A stretch of 64,000 nt of DNA from Silene latifolia. Taxonomy: Eukaryota; Streptophyta; Magnoliopsida; Caryophyllales; Caryophyllaceae. The stretch's first letter is position 1, and each line of letters starts with the position of its first letter. The translations under genes and the position numbers were made by a program. The stretch covers positions 31,250,152 through 31,314,151 of the forward strand of contig NC_133536.1 in the NCBI RefSeq assembly GCF_048544455.1. The letters are read 5' to 3'. This document shows positions 24,975 through 37,300 of this stretch, piece after piece. Below the pieces are notes generated by a model. That model was not told the DNA's origin. It made no database searches and was given only the letters and a program-made list of their open reading frames with translations.

Positions 24975-26038
24975 ATGGATTTAAATGAATATGATATTTC
25001 AAATTATGGCACCTATGATTATTTATCTCCAAACAATTCAACTTTCGATTTAAATCAAAGTACTCCAACTTTTACCGAATTATTATCGGGTAGCCAGTTA
25101 AGCCAAAAACTTGATATTTTTGGAAATCCGATGTTGTTGTCTCGACTCTCGACTAGCGATTTTGTAGCGGAAACCCCTCTTTATTGTGCAACTAAATCCA
25201 AAAAACCACCATCCAAAAAAAAATCACACCAATTTAAAAAATGACGGAAAAAATTGGACGGATAAAGAGGACGAAGCTCTTATGTCCGCTTGGATTTTAT
25301 CTAGCACCCACTCAATAGTGGGCAAAAACCAAAAATATATCACAATGTGGAATTCGGTTTACGAATTATATGAACAAACTCGTAAGGAATATCAAAATGA
25401 TGCTGAAATTGGCATTAGGAGTCTTGACGGAATGAGAAGTCATTATAAATGACTCAATTTCCTTGTCAACAAATGGGTTGGTTGCTACTCTAAGGTTGTT
25501 AATCGTCCACCGGCAAGCGATACTAACATAGAAGACTATACAATTAGCTCAAAAATTGTTTCGTAACGAGAATGGTAATAAAGAATTTGTTGAGTTTCAT
25601 GTTTACAATAAAATCATGAGTAAGCATGCAAAATGGAAGTTACAAAAAAATCCAATCGATGTTGGTGAGAACATTAGTTGGTCGAGTAAAAAAGGTCAAG
25701 GATGGAAATGGATTCTAGCCCATCAAGCGTCAATGTCCCTACACCGTCTAGTTTTTAATGTCTCAACCCCATCTAGTTTAAATGTCGAGGGTTACAAACG
25801 ACCCAAAGAAAGGGAGGTAGCGAAGAAAAAAAGGCAGGGTAAAGCTCCTATGGCCGAGTCCGACTCGGTGTTTACTCCGGGTGATATCTCAGTTATGGAA
25901 GGAAATAGACTATCAACGAAAGAGCAAGTTGAGTTTCGACAAAAAAGAATGGCTGCAGATTTTAAAATAGAACTACGAATTCAAGCCCGGAGAACTGAAA
26001 ACGAGATGATTTGGCTAAACACATTGCTCTCGCAATAA
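24975..26038 (+). pseudogene. Harbinger ORF1 (Myb/trihelix-like DNA-binding protein), broken
   Basis: ORF1 proteins of Harbinger elements bind DNA and help bring in the transposase. The first frame (24975-25244) starts MDLNEYD and breaks at an A-run near 25217, where a shift moves into the frame carrying GKNWTDKEDEALMSAW, a Myb-like tryptophan pattern. That frame stops at TGA 25450-25452 inside a segment that should continue (HYK|LNFLVNKWVGCY). A further shift near 25530 leads to QKLFRNENGNKEFVEFHV and then the C-terminal region ending in KEQVEFRQKRM...NEMIWLNTLLSQ. At least three lesions rule out a functional product. Plant genome annotations often label intact relatives as glutathione S-transferase T3-like, which is misleading. 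Confidence 0.82.
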
Positions 26039-26394
26039 AATTTAAACCCAAAAGATCAAGAAATGAAGGATAAGCTAATCGACAAATATATGTCCCAACT
26101 TTAAGTAATTATTTCTGTTTTAATTTAAGTTTTTAATGCTTTGTTTAATCATGAATCTTCGGTTTTAAGTGAGCTACGGATTTAATCGCAAACAAGAACA
26201 ACAAAATCTTCGGATTTAATCTTAACAATACGCAGAGAAACGAGATGAACAAACAAACGAGATGAATAAAATATTCGGATTTAATCTTAACAACAAACGA
26301 GATGAACATTACGCAGACAAAATCTCGAGTTTATTAATCTTATTAATCTTAACAGCACAAAACCAGTAGTTTATTAAATTTTAAGCGAGTTCCA

Positions 26395-27050
26395 GCAGAT
26401 GGTGTTCATACCAGCTTTTTCGGCTTTGAAAATCTCGAGTATGGAAGTGGTGTTCATACCAGCTTTTCCGAGTATGGAGATGATGTTCATACCAGCTTTT
26501 CCGGCATTGAAAATCTCGATCTTGTATAGATTGGCTACCTGCAACCATGGCAACAAAAAATAAATTGAAGATGAAGACGATGGATCTTGTATTAATAGTG
26601 TATAGATCGTGTATTAATCGTGTATAGATCGTGTTATTAATCATGTATGGAGATCGTCTATGGAGATCGTGTTTGGAGATCTCGATGGTTTATTAGATGA
26701 TGGTTTATTAGATGAAGAAGGAGACGATTGAAGATGGAGATGATCGGCTGTGGAGACGATTGAAGATGGAGATGATGGTTTATTAGATGATCGGCTGTGT
26801 ATAGAGATTGAAGATGAAGACGATTGAAAATTGAAGGTTATGTTTCAAGACGATCGGCTGTTGTGAGAAGGTTATGTTTCAAGATATGGCTTATTACCCT
26901 AGATGATTAAGTCGATTTTTATTAATTGGTTACTCGGAATTAGACAAGTTACTCGGTTTTTATTAATTGTTTACTCGGAATTACTTGTATTAATTGGTTA
27001 CTCGACTTGTATTAATTGGTTACTCGGATTTATTTATTAAATAAGAAACT
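26395..27050. repeat. Short tandem repeats inside the Harbinger element
   Basis: TGTTCATACCAGCTTTT occurs three times (about 26404, 26452, 26485). It is followed by GATCGTGT(A)TTAAT repeats at about 26582-26660, GATGGAGATGATCGGCTGTG-like repeats at about 26730-26830, and ATTGGTTACTCGGAATTA-like repeats at about 26925-27030. The block sits where the 5' part of the transposase gene should be. Confidence 0.75.
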
Positions 27051-27052
27051 CG

Positions 27053-27804
27053 GTACCTGGAATTCCTGGTATATTGGGTAGCATTGATTGCATGCATTGG
27101 GAGTGGAAAAACTGTCCAACAACATTGGCAGGACAATATGGTGGGAGAAGTGGGAAGCCAACAATTGTTTTGGAAGCTGTCGCATCGTATAATTTATAGA
27201 TATGGCATGCTTTCTTCGGTACACCAGGTTCGCTCAATGATATTAACATTCTTCAACGTTCTCCATTATTTAATGAATTGTTAGAAGAATCGCACAAATT
27301 TATTAATTTCACGGTTAATGGTACGGAGTATAATATGGGATATTATCTTGCTGATGGTATATATCCGGGTTGGGCAACATTTGTTAAATCAATTAATACT
27401 CCTCAAATTTAAAAGCATCGGTTATTTGCAGCTCGACAAGAGAGTTGTCGAAAAGATATGGAGCGTGCTTTCGGTGTCCTACAAGCTCGATTTGCGTTTA
27501 TCAAACGCCCTTGTCTTCTTTGGGATCCAGTTATGATGGGGAAGGTTCTCATGACTTGTATTATTATGCATAATATGATAGTTGAGATGAACGAGAAACT
27601 TATCTTAACTATGAAAGCATCATCAAAGAATTTAAGGAAGATAATCCGAGTTCAGCTACTGATGACCAGTATGAATATCATCATCGTAGAAGGTCGACGC
27701 AAGAACGATTCGTAGAAATTCATGGCGAGATTCGTGATCATGCCACTCATAACACTTTGAAAAATGATCTTATTGAGCATATTTGGGAAAACTTTCGTAA
27801 CTAG
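27053..27804 (+). pseudogene. Harbinger DDE transposase, C-terminal fragment
   Basis: The frame from 27053 reads GSIDCMHWEWKNCP (first catalytic Asp), YGGRSGKPTIVLEAVASY, HAFFGTPGSLNDINILQRS (second Asp) and MERAFGVLQARFAFIKRP (catalytic Glu), then LMTCIIMHNMIVE. This is the DDE nuclease core of plant PIF/Harbinger transposases. In-frame stops occur at about 27197 (TAG) and 27410 (TAA). A frameshift near 27630 separates the C-terminus, which ends HTLKNDLIEHIWENFRN at 27804. The N-terminal third is absent. All three catalytic acidic residues can still be seen, but the gene is dead. Confidence 0.88.
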
Positions 27805-28297
27805 AATTTGCTTTTAATGGATTTTATAATTTCGTAGTATTTAATGCTTTTTAATTTAATGTTTTTTTTAATTATGTATGTGGTATTTTATATGTCGAAT
27901 CATGTTTTTCAATTTTTTTTAATTATTAATGAAATCGTCTAATCACTTTTCAAAATTAGAACGTTGTTTAATATTTTTTTCCGTAAAGTACATCATAAGA
28001 TTAATATAGTCGTAAAATATTGGTGTAGTTTTTTTATTAAGATATTTACAATAATAGATAAATAATATATTTATAAAATGTTAGGATAAATAATTGTAAA
28101 AGTAAGAGAGAGAAAAGTGGGGTAGAGAATGTGGAAAATAATTGGGAATGTTGTAAAGTAGATAATGATTGGGTTGATGACCTAGGTCGCGACCTTCTGC
28201 TTGAGAGGGTAAAAATGGGTCAAGATTAATAAGGTGGGATTAAGAGTAAAATCGGGTCGTGACCTAGTTAGCGTGATCACTGCTTTGGATGGTCTTA

Positions 28298-29274
28298 GAG
28301 CTCTCTTATTGGCCCCTTGAATTTAGAATTTTTTGTTTTTAAAAAAAGTGGTCCCTATTGCAAGTAGTGGGTGTCAAAGTGATATAATTTCTTTCCTCCG
28401 TCGATACAATACATACAACCATACATCAATCAATGTAAATATCTAACACATAAATATACATTACAATATACAAAACATATGTTAAAAAATAATTGTGAAC
28501 GTGAAAAAAAAACAAAAAATTCGGCCACTTGTTTACATTCTCTTAAATTAAAAATATGACTTATAGTCAAATTTTTAATATGTCATAATATAATACCTAA
28601 TCGTGGGTTTTCTAACAATAAAATATATGTTTAACAAATTTTATCAATGCAGACCGTGCAATTTCTGCACGGGTCTATGATTATATGGAGTGCTAAAAAA
28701 ATTGGTTCGCTTTACATATATTTCTATTAAAAGAAATTGTAGTTATTTTGACGATGGAGTATGTTATTTAAATATTTTTCACATTAAGAAAAAATGCATA
28801 TTCTTTAAATTTTGTATTTAAGAAAAGTATAGTGTGAGATTTTTATTTAGTTAGAGTAAAACATATATGTAATCTATTAGAACGATATATGATTTCTAAT
28901 TCTTATAATACATCTATACCTTAAAATGTGGTACGTTGCTCCTAATTTCTTTAACTTGTTTGAACCCCAAACTTACGTGTGACCGAAATCAAGCGATATG
29001 AATGTAAGTGGTGCGCCACTGTAGACCACTCTACTAAAGTGCTGCTACTAAATAAGTTTGTCTTCAAATTTACACATTCCAGACCTCTTGTTTGATAGGC
29101 TTTGACTCGTTGAACTAAATTCAAGTTGATATGTACTTGGCTTGATATTCATGACTAGAGTTATAAAAAGTAACCTCCCCGCTCAGACCCTCACGACTCC
29201 GCACCCTCCCTTCCCCCCTTATTTGATGCCGCCACACCCTTCCCTTTTCCCTCACGAAGGATACCACATCCTCC
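28298..29274. other. Intergenic DNA between Harbinger element and solo LTR
   Basis: No gene is seen. A 24-bp imperfect hairpin, GACCGTGCA...TGCACGGGTC, lies at about 28652-28675 directly against the second copy of the 66-bp repeat. It recalls Helitron 3' hairpins, but no CTRR end follows on either strand. About 29175-29270 is C-rich. Confidence 0.35.
28673..28738. repeat. 66-bp direct repeat, copy 2
   Basis: This is the partner of 24263-24330. It begins exactly at the right edge of the GTGCA...TGCAC hairpin. Confidence 0.85.
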
Positions 29275-30611
29275 TGTAACGCCCCCAACTACCAAAGTGC
29301 CTTACCACGGCCTACCTTAGCAATTGAGAGTGCTACCATCTCAGTTACCCGAGGTAGTAAGCATCACAGATACCATAATGAAACGGAAAATATATAAAGT
29401 ATAACAATTAAAGTTATAACTTCGAAACTTCAAATGAAAAGTGTATACAACCAAACTGTCATAAAATAAAGTCTACTAGCGATCAACGGAAGTTATGACA
29501 AAAGCTAGACTCAGCGACATCCCATCCATCTCGCAAGAGAGCTTAAGCAACCAAAACCTGCTAGATATATGCTCACCATCCCCCAATAGATCATCGCAGG
29601 TTTTGCAACAACAGAAAGGGGTCAGTCATCTGCACAACAACAAGTAACTACAACAATAACAATAAACCATCCACACAATTCTGTAACAACACAATTTCCA
29701 ACCTCCAAGTACATTATTTGAGCCGTAACCCAGAAGTACATTATTTGAGCCGTAACCCAGATCTGCCAGGTAACCCATTGCAACAGGTACCAACACCGCT
29801 AGTGGGAGACCGCAACCTTGCCACCTAAGCCCCGCTCATCGCAACGCCCGATCACAGATCATTAATATGCACATCCCCTTTGTGACGGGAGCCACAAAAG
29901 GCGGACATGGGGGTGAAGACCATCTCCCGACAATGGCTTCACAATCAATACCAATCAACCAATCTCCACAATATTATTACAACATATAATCACACAATAT
30001 CACGATACTTGAAATCAACCGTACAAAGACTAAGTAGGAAACCATACCTTATTTGCAAAATTCTGAAATCAACAACAACATAAGGCTAGAACTGTTCTTC
30101 TACGAATTCGTCACCCAACAAGGATAATCAAGCAATTACTAACTTATAATTCATCACTAATTAACCATTCCCAAAGGACCAACCCAACTTAGGGTTTGCA
30201 ACAAAATTGACTTAAAGCAAAAAGGTAGAAATCTAGGACTTACAAACTGATAGACACGCGGACTATGAAATCCGAACACCGAAATGATAGATCCTTGCTT
30301 GATAGTTGATTAGGGTTATTAAGGAGTGAATTAGGTTGTAAAAGTGATTATGAAATGTTAATGATGACGGAAATGATAAATATATGATCCTTAATCATTC
30401 TAATTAAAACCGCGGAAAATAACCCGTCAGACCGGGTACTCGATCGAGTACCTGATATACTCGGCTGAGTACGCCCTACTCGACCGAGTTCCTCACAACT
30501 CGGCCGAGTGCACCCAAAACAGTAGTCTGTCTAAAAGCACTCGATGACCCAGTCGGTCGAGTACAACCTACTTGACCGAGTTCACTGTGACCAGAAAACC
30601 GCGGTATTACA
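29275..30611 (-). mobile_element. Solo LTR, diverged relative of the 13984-21299 element (1337 bp)
   Basis: It starts TGTAACGCCCCC and ends CGGTATTACA on the plus strand, with CTCC on both sides (29271-29274, 30612-30615). Its length, its ends, the motif order (CTTACCA.G.CTACC near the start; GCTCACCATCCCC near 29571; TGACGG near 29882) and the terminal palindromes match the gypsy LTRs at 13984 and 19964. Overall sequence has diverged a good deal. Six ACTCGNYCGAGT-like motifs lie at 30434-30590, again as four then two. No internal domain is attached. Orientation is taken from the related element. Confidence 0.82.
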
Positions 30612-31353
30612 CTCCCCCTCCCGAGTTCCCCTCACTGACAGCAACTCTGCCCCCTCCCCCACCCAAGGCTTCATCTCTACTTCTCTACCAATGCTCGACT
30701 TCAAATCTATTACTATTACTTGTAACCCCTTTCACTCGCGCCACCAGTGAACCCACAATCAATCACCTTTATGCCGCGCCACCCCTACACTGCCTTCGCT
30801 CGCTTCGCGTTTCCCTTTTCATCCTCTACCCATACCACCAGTTTCCCACACCCAATAACCAATCTCCCTATAACAATAGTTACTTAACAAAAAACTAATC
30901 CCAAATTAAACAAAATAACTGTTTTACGATCATTATTTATAATCGAATAAATTTGATTAATTCAAAAGGTTGTACCGCTTGTCCAGTTAACAATGGAGTT
31001 TATGATTAATTTTAAGTTTTAACCAAGCGTATATAAAATATTTCATTGAGTAAAAAAATATACTCTGAATAAAAACTAGCGAATATAATTTTATTTTTTT
31101 TAAAAGTTTCAATTTTGTTGTGTTTCGCTTCTCTAATCTCCATTATCTCCATCATTAACTAGGAAACAAAATCCAAACATTGAAACAACAAATAACACAA
31201 TTACACAAAACACATAATCAGATCTACACCCTGATTTAATCAAAAATCAAACAAGAACAAACAAAACCCCAACCCCCAATTCTTCTAAAATTAATCAAAC
31301 AATGCATAAATTAACAATTATTCCCAACTTACACGATCTTACTCGAAGCTGAA
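30612..31353. other. Upstream region and 5' UTR of VPS50
   Basis: There is a C-rich block at 30612-30900 and AT-rich DNA at 30900-31120. Then comes a pyrimidine-rich stretch (about 31128-31160) and an A/C-rich leader up to the start codon, which is what a plant core promoter and 5' UTR usually look like. I cannot fix the transcription start. The open frames at 30544-30898 look like composition artefacts. Confidence 0.45.
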
Positions 31354-34300
31354 ATGCAGCCAGGATCATTATCATCGCCATTTTTGCTAAGTCCACTTTC
31401 ATTTCTTCACAGTATTAATGGCGAATTAATCGATTCTTCCGGTTTTGATAGTTCTAGGGTTTTGTTTTTGGCTTCTTTGTGGTTGTTTCCTCAAGCTGGT
31501 GTTGGTATCGGCGGCGACAGTGGTGGCGGTGACGATCGTGTTTCTATGGATTTGTCAAAAGTAGGAGAGAAAATTCTTAGCTCTGTTCGTTCAGCTCGTT
31601 CTCTCGGCCTTTTTCCATCTACTTCGGATCGCCCTGAGGTTGTAACTCTAGCTCTTGCTCTTCTTGATGTTTGATTTTGTTAATTGGGATAGTGTGGCGT
31701 GCAATGTGATCGAATGCAGGTTATTTTGTTTGATTTTAGTACACATTATAATTTAGGTATTGGTGTATTGTAGAATGTAATGTGATCAAATGCGCGCGTA
31801 TGGATGATTTAAGCTCTTAGATTGTGCCCATGTTGAATGTATTGTGATCATTGGTGTTAATGGTGAAGAGAAAAAGGCTACTAGAAAATGTGAAGATCTC
31901 CGTCCTTTGTGATGATAAGGTACAGGGGAATTATTTTGTTGGTCTTTACTCGTAAATTTGTTAGACTTTATCAAGGATACGGATGAGGAAGCTAGTGCAA
32001 GTGTGTATACTAACTTTGGATTGTTGGGAAGACCGAAAAGTTCCTTACGAGAGAGTTAGTATGTGTGTGCCAATGATATTGTGTTGAATGAGTAAAAATA
32101 ATGTGTTGAAAGTTGAAACTAAGTTCGAAGTGTGGAGATGAAAATTGAAATAATGTGTTTTAGGCTGAGCAGAAGTAAGACTCGATATGCGGATCTCAAG
32201 TATAAATTAGTGATGAGAAATAAAGAGTCAAGTGTGGTCAACATAGATGGAAACAATATCCCAGGTTGTTACCTTTTTTTTGTGATTTAGTACTGTGTAA
32301 TCAATTTTCTGGAGGAAGACGGTTGGATGAAAATGTGACTCATAGCATAGAATGTGACGAATTGTGTGGAAGAATACGGTGTGCAATGTGATCAAATGCA
32401 GGTTATTTTGTTTGATTTAAGTACACATCATAATTTTGGGATATTGCTATGTTGTAGAATGGAATGTGGTCAAATGCGCGCTTCGGATCATTAAGGTTCT
32501 TAGATTGTGCCCATTTTGTTTGTATTGTGGTCATTGCTGTTAGTGGTGATAGAAAAAGGCTCCTAGGAAATGTGAAGATCTCGGGTTTATGTAGATATGA
32601 CTTTCATCAAGGGAAGCACTTTGTTGGACAAGAGGGACCATGTCTTGTAAATGTTGGATTGTTGGGAAGACCGAAGAGTTTTTGACAAAGGAATTAGCTT
32701 GTGTGTGCCAATGATATCATGTTGAATGAGAAAAATTAGTGTGTTCAAACTAAGATGGAAATGTGGTTTGAGGTTTTAGGTTGAGCAAAGTAGGACCTTG
32801 ATGATATTTGGATCCTATGTTTACTGTTGAGAAGTAAGAGTTATGTGTGATCCCCGTAGATGAAAATGTTATCTTAAGCTGTTAATTATTTTTTCTATTT
32901 CGTCACCCCAACGTGTCTTTTTGTTGATGGACGCCACCTCTATGATATCTTTTGTACATGGGAATCAGCCTTGATGTCCATCAATTATATCCTACTTATA
33001 AAAAAAAAAATACCCTGTATCTATTATCCAGGGGAAGACGATGGGATGAAGATGTGACTCAGAGCATAAAGTAGGACGGATTATGTTGTAGAATGCCATT
33101 ATAGATTTCACGATCCTAGTTGGCACATAGATTTGAAGTAGTGTCACATTGTTAAGATTATGTGGCCGAGATTGTATGCTGGGTTGGTTGTGTGACCATA
33201 CAAGAAATTATCGGTTGAAAAATGAAATAATTAGGAAAAAGATAAATATTTTTCAAGGGTTTTGGATATGAGACGGTGAATTCTCTGAGGTAGTATAACT
33301 ATACAAGGTACAAACAAGTGAGGCAATTTGCTAGGAAGGTTTGAAAGGAGGCGTAGTTATAGATTTATGAGGAGTAGATAAAGACATAAGAAAACTTCAA
33401 TATGAGTAATTGGGTGTGAAAAAATACGGGCATTAGATGGGGCAAGGAGGATAGGATATTCAAATATACATATGTTGGGGATCGACTTTATTCTTGTAGG
33501 ACAGATACATAATGAAGCATTCTTAGCCTTTTTTTTTTGAGATATCATTGTCATCGACATATTTCCATATTTCCAATGGAATCAAAGACTCATTACTCTT
33601 TGGTTATGGATTATAATGGAATAAATCAAAATGGCTCACTAAAGTGGCTACGCTTCTTTCTTTTGTGACGTAGCGGTCCTTCGATGCAGTTCTCGACGCA
33701 ATTTTCATCTTGGGTCATTCGAAAACAGCCTCTTTGTGTTGCTAACACAAGGGTAAGGCTGCGTACATCCGACCCCCCTTACCCCGCAATTTGCGAGAGC
33801 CATTGAGGCACTGGGTAATGTTGTTGTTGTATCATTGTCATCGACATCCAACAGCAGTAGCTTGTTTGAGAATATCATTGCTATGTTTGCATGTTTTTGG
33901 AACATGTTCCCTTTCCCCACCTGTCTAGCATTATGTGTTAATAACTACCCCGATGTGTACAATATTTATTACAACTCTCTATATTTACCACCTTTGTCTG
34001 TGCAGTAGTTTTTATCTCAGCTATAAGAACTTATTTATAATTAGACAATGTCCAACAATGTCAAGAACTTCTTATTTATACACAATCCTTCTCTTATTGT
34101 GTATATATATGGGCTTCACATTTAGGGTGTCTTTTTGTATATGGCCGTCAACCCCAGTGTGTCTTTTTGTAGAAGTGCGCCACCTTTATGATATCTTTTG
34201 TACATGCGCGTCACCCCCATTGGCGTCTCTTGATTATTATTCTATCTTATTTATATAAGAAAAGTAATTTCGTTTGGGATCTATGTCGACCTATAAGTCT

Positions 34301-37300
34301 ATAACTAGGGGAAGGGAGTTCTGTTTCTTTTTCCCTTTTTACTTTTCGTAAGTCTATTGGTTGACAATTCCGTGTAGGTTCCTGCTAGGGCAGCAGCTGC
34401 CGCAGCTGTTGCTCGGGCTCTTGCAACTCTGACCCCGGACCAAAGGCAAAGTCTCCAGTCAAGTTCTGCAGAATTGAGTTCAATATATGGAAGCAGGCCC
34501 AACGATCCAATAGTGGAGGAATTAGAGGAAGAATTCTATGAGGAGGTATGTTTAAAGTTCGGTACTTTGTTGAAAAACTTGATTCATTTACAGGTCTTCA
34601 GCTGCTGTTCCTTTCCAGGCTCATAACATACTCCCTTTGATTCTTTGGAATTGCCCCACTTTTTATGATTTGTGAGGACTATTTAATCAAATGGGGGCAA
34701 TTCTTAAGAATCGGAGAGAGTACCGTTCTATATATTATTTGGATAATTTTTGTAATTTTTTTTTATTACAGTAACTTGATGTTGTCATCTTAAGTTTTTG
34801 CTCGTATGTTAATTTAGAAAAAAACTTCTTCTGCTATGTAGTGGAATTTTATGTTCTACGTAAATTTATGTACTTCAGAGTTCAGTCTTTTAGGTTTTGG
34901 TAAACTGATGAGAGGTTATTCTGAGATTATTGAGCAGGAGTTTGACCCTGTTATGTACGTGTTGAATCATATCCCGTCAGAGGAAGATGAACTGGAGCAT
35001 TATGAAAATAAGGTAAATTGGGGTATTTCTAGAGGATAACTATTCGTCTCTCCTTTTATAAACTAGCATCATCCCTATGGTGTCCTTTACTTGATATTCT
35101 ATCATATGAAAATACACTAGGTTTTGATATGGTTTTGTCTTTTACATCTCAATCCTTAATTCAATGGTTTTCTAAACATTGGTTGATCTCATGGATTAGA
35201 CATAATGTTCAAAAGGAAAAAAATTAAAATCAGCGCGAAGATATTAATCCATTTGAACAACAATTCTGTACCTTTTCTTTGTCTTGCATTTAAATTATTT
35301 ACTTGGAGTTACATATATTATACTTGAGTGCACAGATCATCCTTGCAAAAAATCATGTAATTTATTTATGAAGAAAGCTTGGCGCATACGGTGATACTTT
35401 AAGTCACATAGTATTGAAAAGGCAACAAAGATGTCTCTCACTAGATTTCATATATGTCTATGTCGGCCTGATTAAGTGGTAATTTTGTTAAGGCACTTAA
35501 TTGGCTAGAATCAGTCGGGAGGTTCGAAATGCTTCTTTACCTAGTCAAGAGCAATGGTTGCGGGTACAAAGATAAAAAACAATGAATTGTGAACTCTCGG
35601 TGCTATCATCACAGGGTCAGCCTGACGGACTCACTAAAGAGACCACATCACCTACCCAGGTGACTCATTGGGGTGTACTGGTGTAGAATGTTAGAAATCA
35701 GTAGTTTCAAAGATTCGTAATGAGCATTATGAATTCAATGTTGTAACATTGTTTGTGCTGCTAGTCTCTTATATATTGATGCTTTGGGAGCAAAGTGCTC
35801 TATCTAAGCTATAACCTTTAACGTAATTTTGTTAGAGTTGAAAATTTCCATTTGTTATTATAAGTTGGATCTCCCTCCCTCCCTCTTTTTCATTTTTTTT
35901 CCGGCTTTCTTTCAGGCGACTGTCAGACTAGCCCAACTGGATGCAATATCTGCACGTTTGTCCCGCCATGTCATGGAGCATCATGAAGAAATGGGTAAGT
36001 TGTCTTGGAAGTCTTTGCAGCTTCACAATTACTTTGCTTTAGTAGAGTTTCATGTTTCAATTGTGGCTGTAATTTTACTGCAATGTAATGCTTTTTTTGG
36101 GGGTTTGAATGGCAACTTCATGTGTTTCAATGATGTTTTCTGTTTTTAGTCAAGGGGATGCAGTTAGTAAGAGAACTGGAGAGGGACTTGAAGATTGCCA
36201 CTGTAATTTGCATGGTAGGCCTACTGTTGTTGCTGTCTAATTATTGACATTCTCTCTAAGAAAAGAAAAGATTCTCTGACTTGCATATGCGCATATGCAA
36301 CATTTAAAGTCGTATGTGTGCAGATGTTCCCTTCTCAGAATAAGCACTCTCCTTTAGTTGCATTCTTGCATCCCATCCTAACATAATTATTTTGCTCATA
36401 AGTTCTGCATCAGTATTTAGTAATTACTTATTTACATCTGCAGAATGGAAGAAGGCACCTGACATCTTCTATGCACGAGGTTTCAAGGGATCTCATTGTG
36501 ACTACAAATTCAAAAAAGAAACAAACTCTTCTGGTATACATGAATGGCCTCTATTTGATTTATGATTCATTTTTTTACTCAAAAGTTGGGGTAGAAAGTT
36601 CTTATCATTTCATGTACTGAGACTAGTAAGCTCACTTAAGGTTTTCGGTTCATTATTCAGGATATTGAATTGTGTTCCTAAAGATACATATGGGTAAAAA
36701 TTATTCAGAGTTCACCTTTATGTTAGAATTCACACATTAACGTCGTATGCATCAATTTATGAGAACTCTTATTTATCTCCTGCTTTAAACCCTGCAACGT
36801 AGGGGCAATCTTTCTTATAGATGCAGCGTCACTGTTCCTTCCATGCCCAACAATCAACTTAGGCAATAAGTGGTTTTTGGTTATTAAACTACAATACTAC
36901 ATCTAGTGTAATATTGAATTTTGTACTAGAATCTTTATAGTTTTGCAGAAACAACAATATTACCTATAGCCTTTGTGTTGAAAAGGCAAAGAGGCTGTTT
37001 GATGATCAATATGAAAAGTCCATCGTTGGTGACTCCTACTTCATAATAAAAGAAGTGCAAATAGTTTAGTGACTCATATTCCAAAGCAAAAGAATATCAT
37101 CAAGTTCTTAAAATAATATCGTGTAGCTCTTTGAAACAGAGATTCTGGAAGTGATATTACAACGCTTTATTATACGCTGTTGCTTGTCGCCTACAATTTG
37201 GTAAATAGCTCGTCCGACCTTACCAACTTTATGTTGAGCTTCGTTCACCTCTTTAAGTAGTTATGTACATAAATATAGTTCCATTGACCATAGTTTTCTG

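Larger units (their letters stand above)
24353..28294 (+). mobile_element. Defective PIF/Harbinger DNA transposon
   Basis: The element starts GACCATCCCCAAG and ends CTTTGGATGGTC, so the termini are inverted repeats of GACCATCC plus a few bases. TTA occurs on both sides (24350-24352 and 28295-28297), the 3-bp target duplication typical of this superfamily. It holds the two expected genes in the same orientation: a Myb/trihelix-like ORF1 and a DDE transposase, both broken. Between them the transposase N-terminal part is gone and short tandem repeats lie at about 26395-27050. It should not move on its own, but it could be mobilised in trans if its ends are recognised. Confidence 0.9.

Noticed and set aside
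28652-28675. Second Helitron 3' end
   Set aside because: A GTGCA...TGCAC hairpin is present, but neither strand has a CTRR end at the right distance, and no helicase fragment is near.
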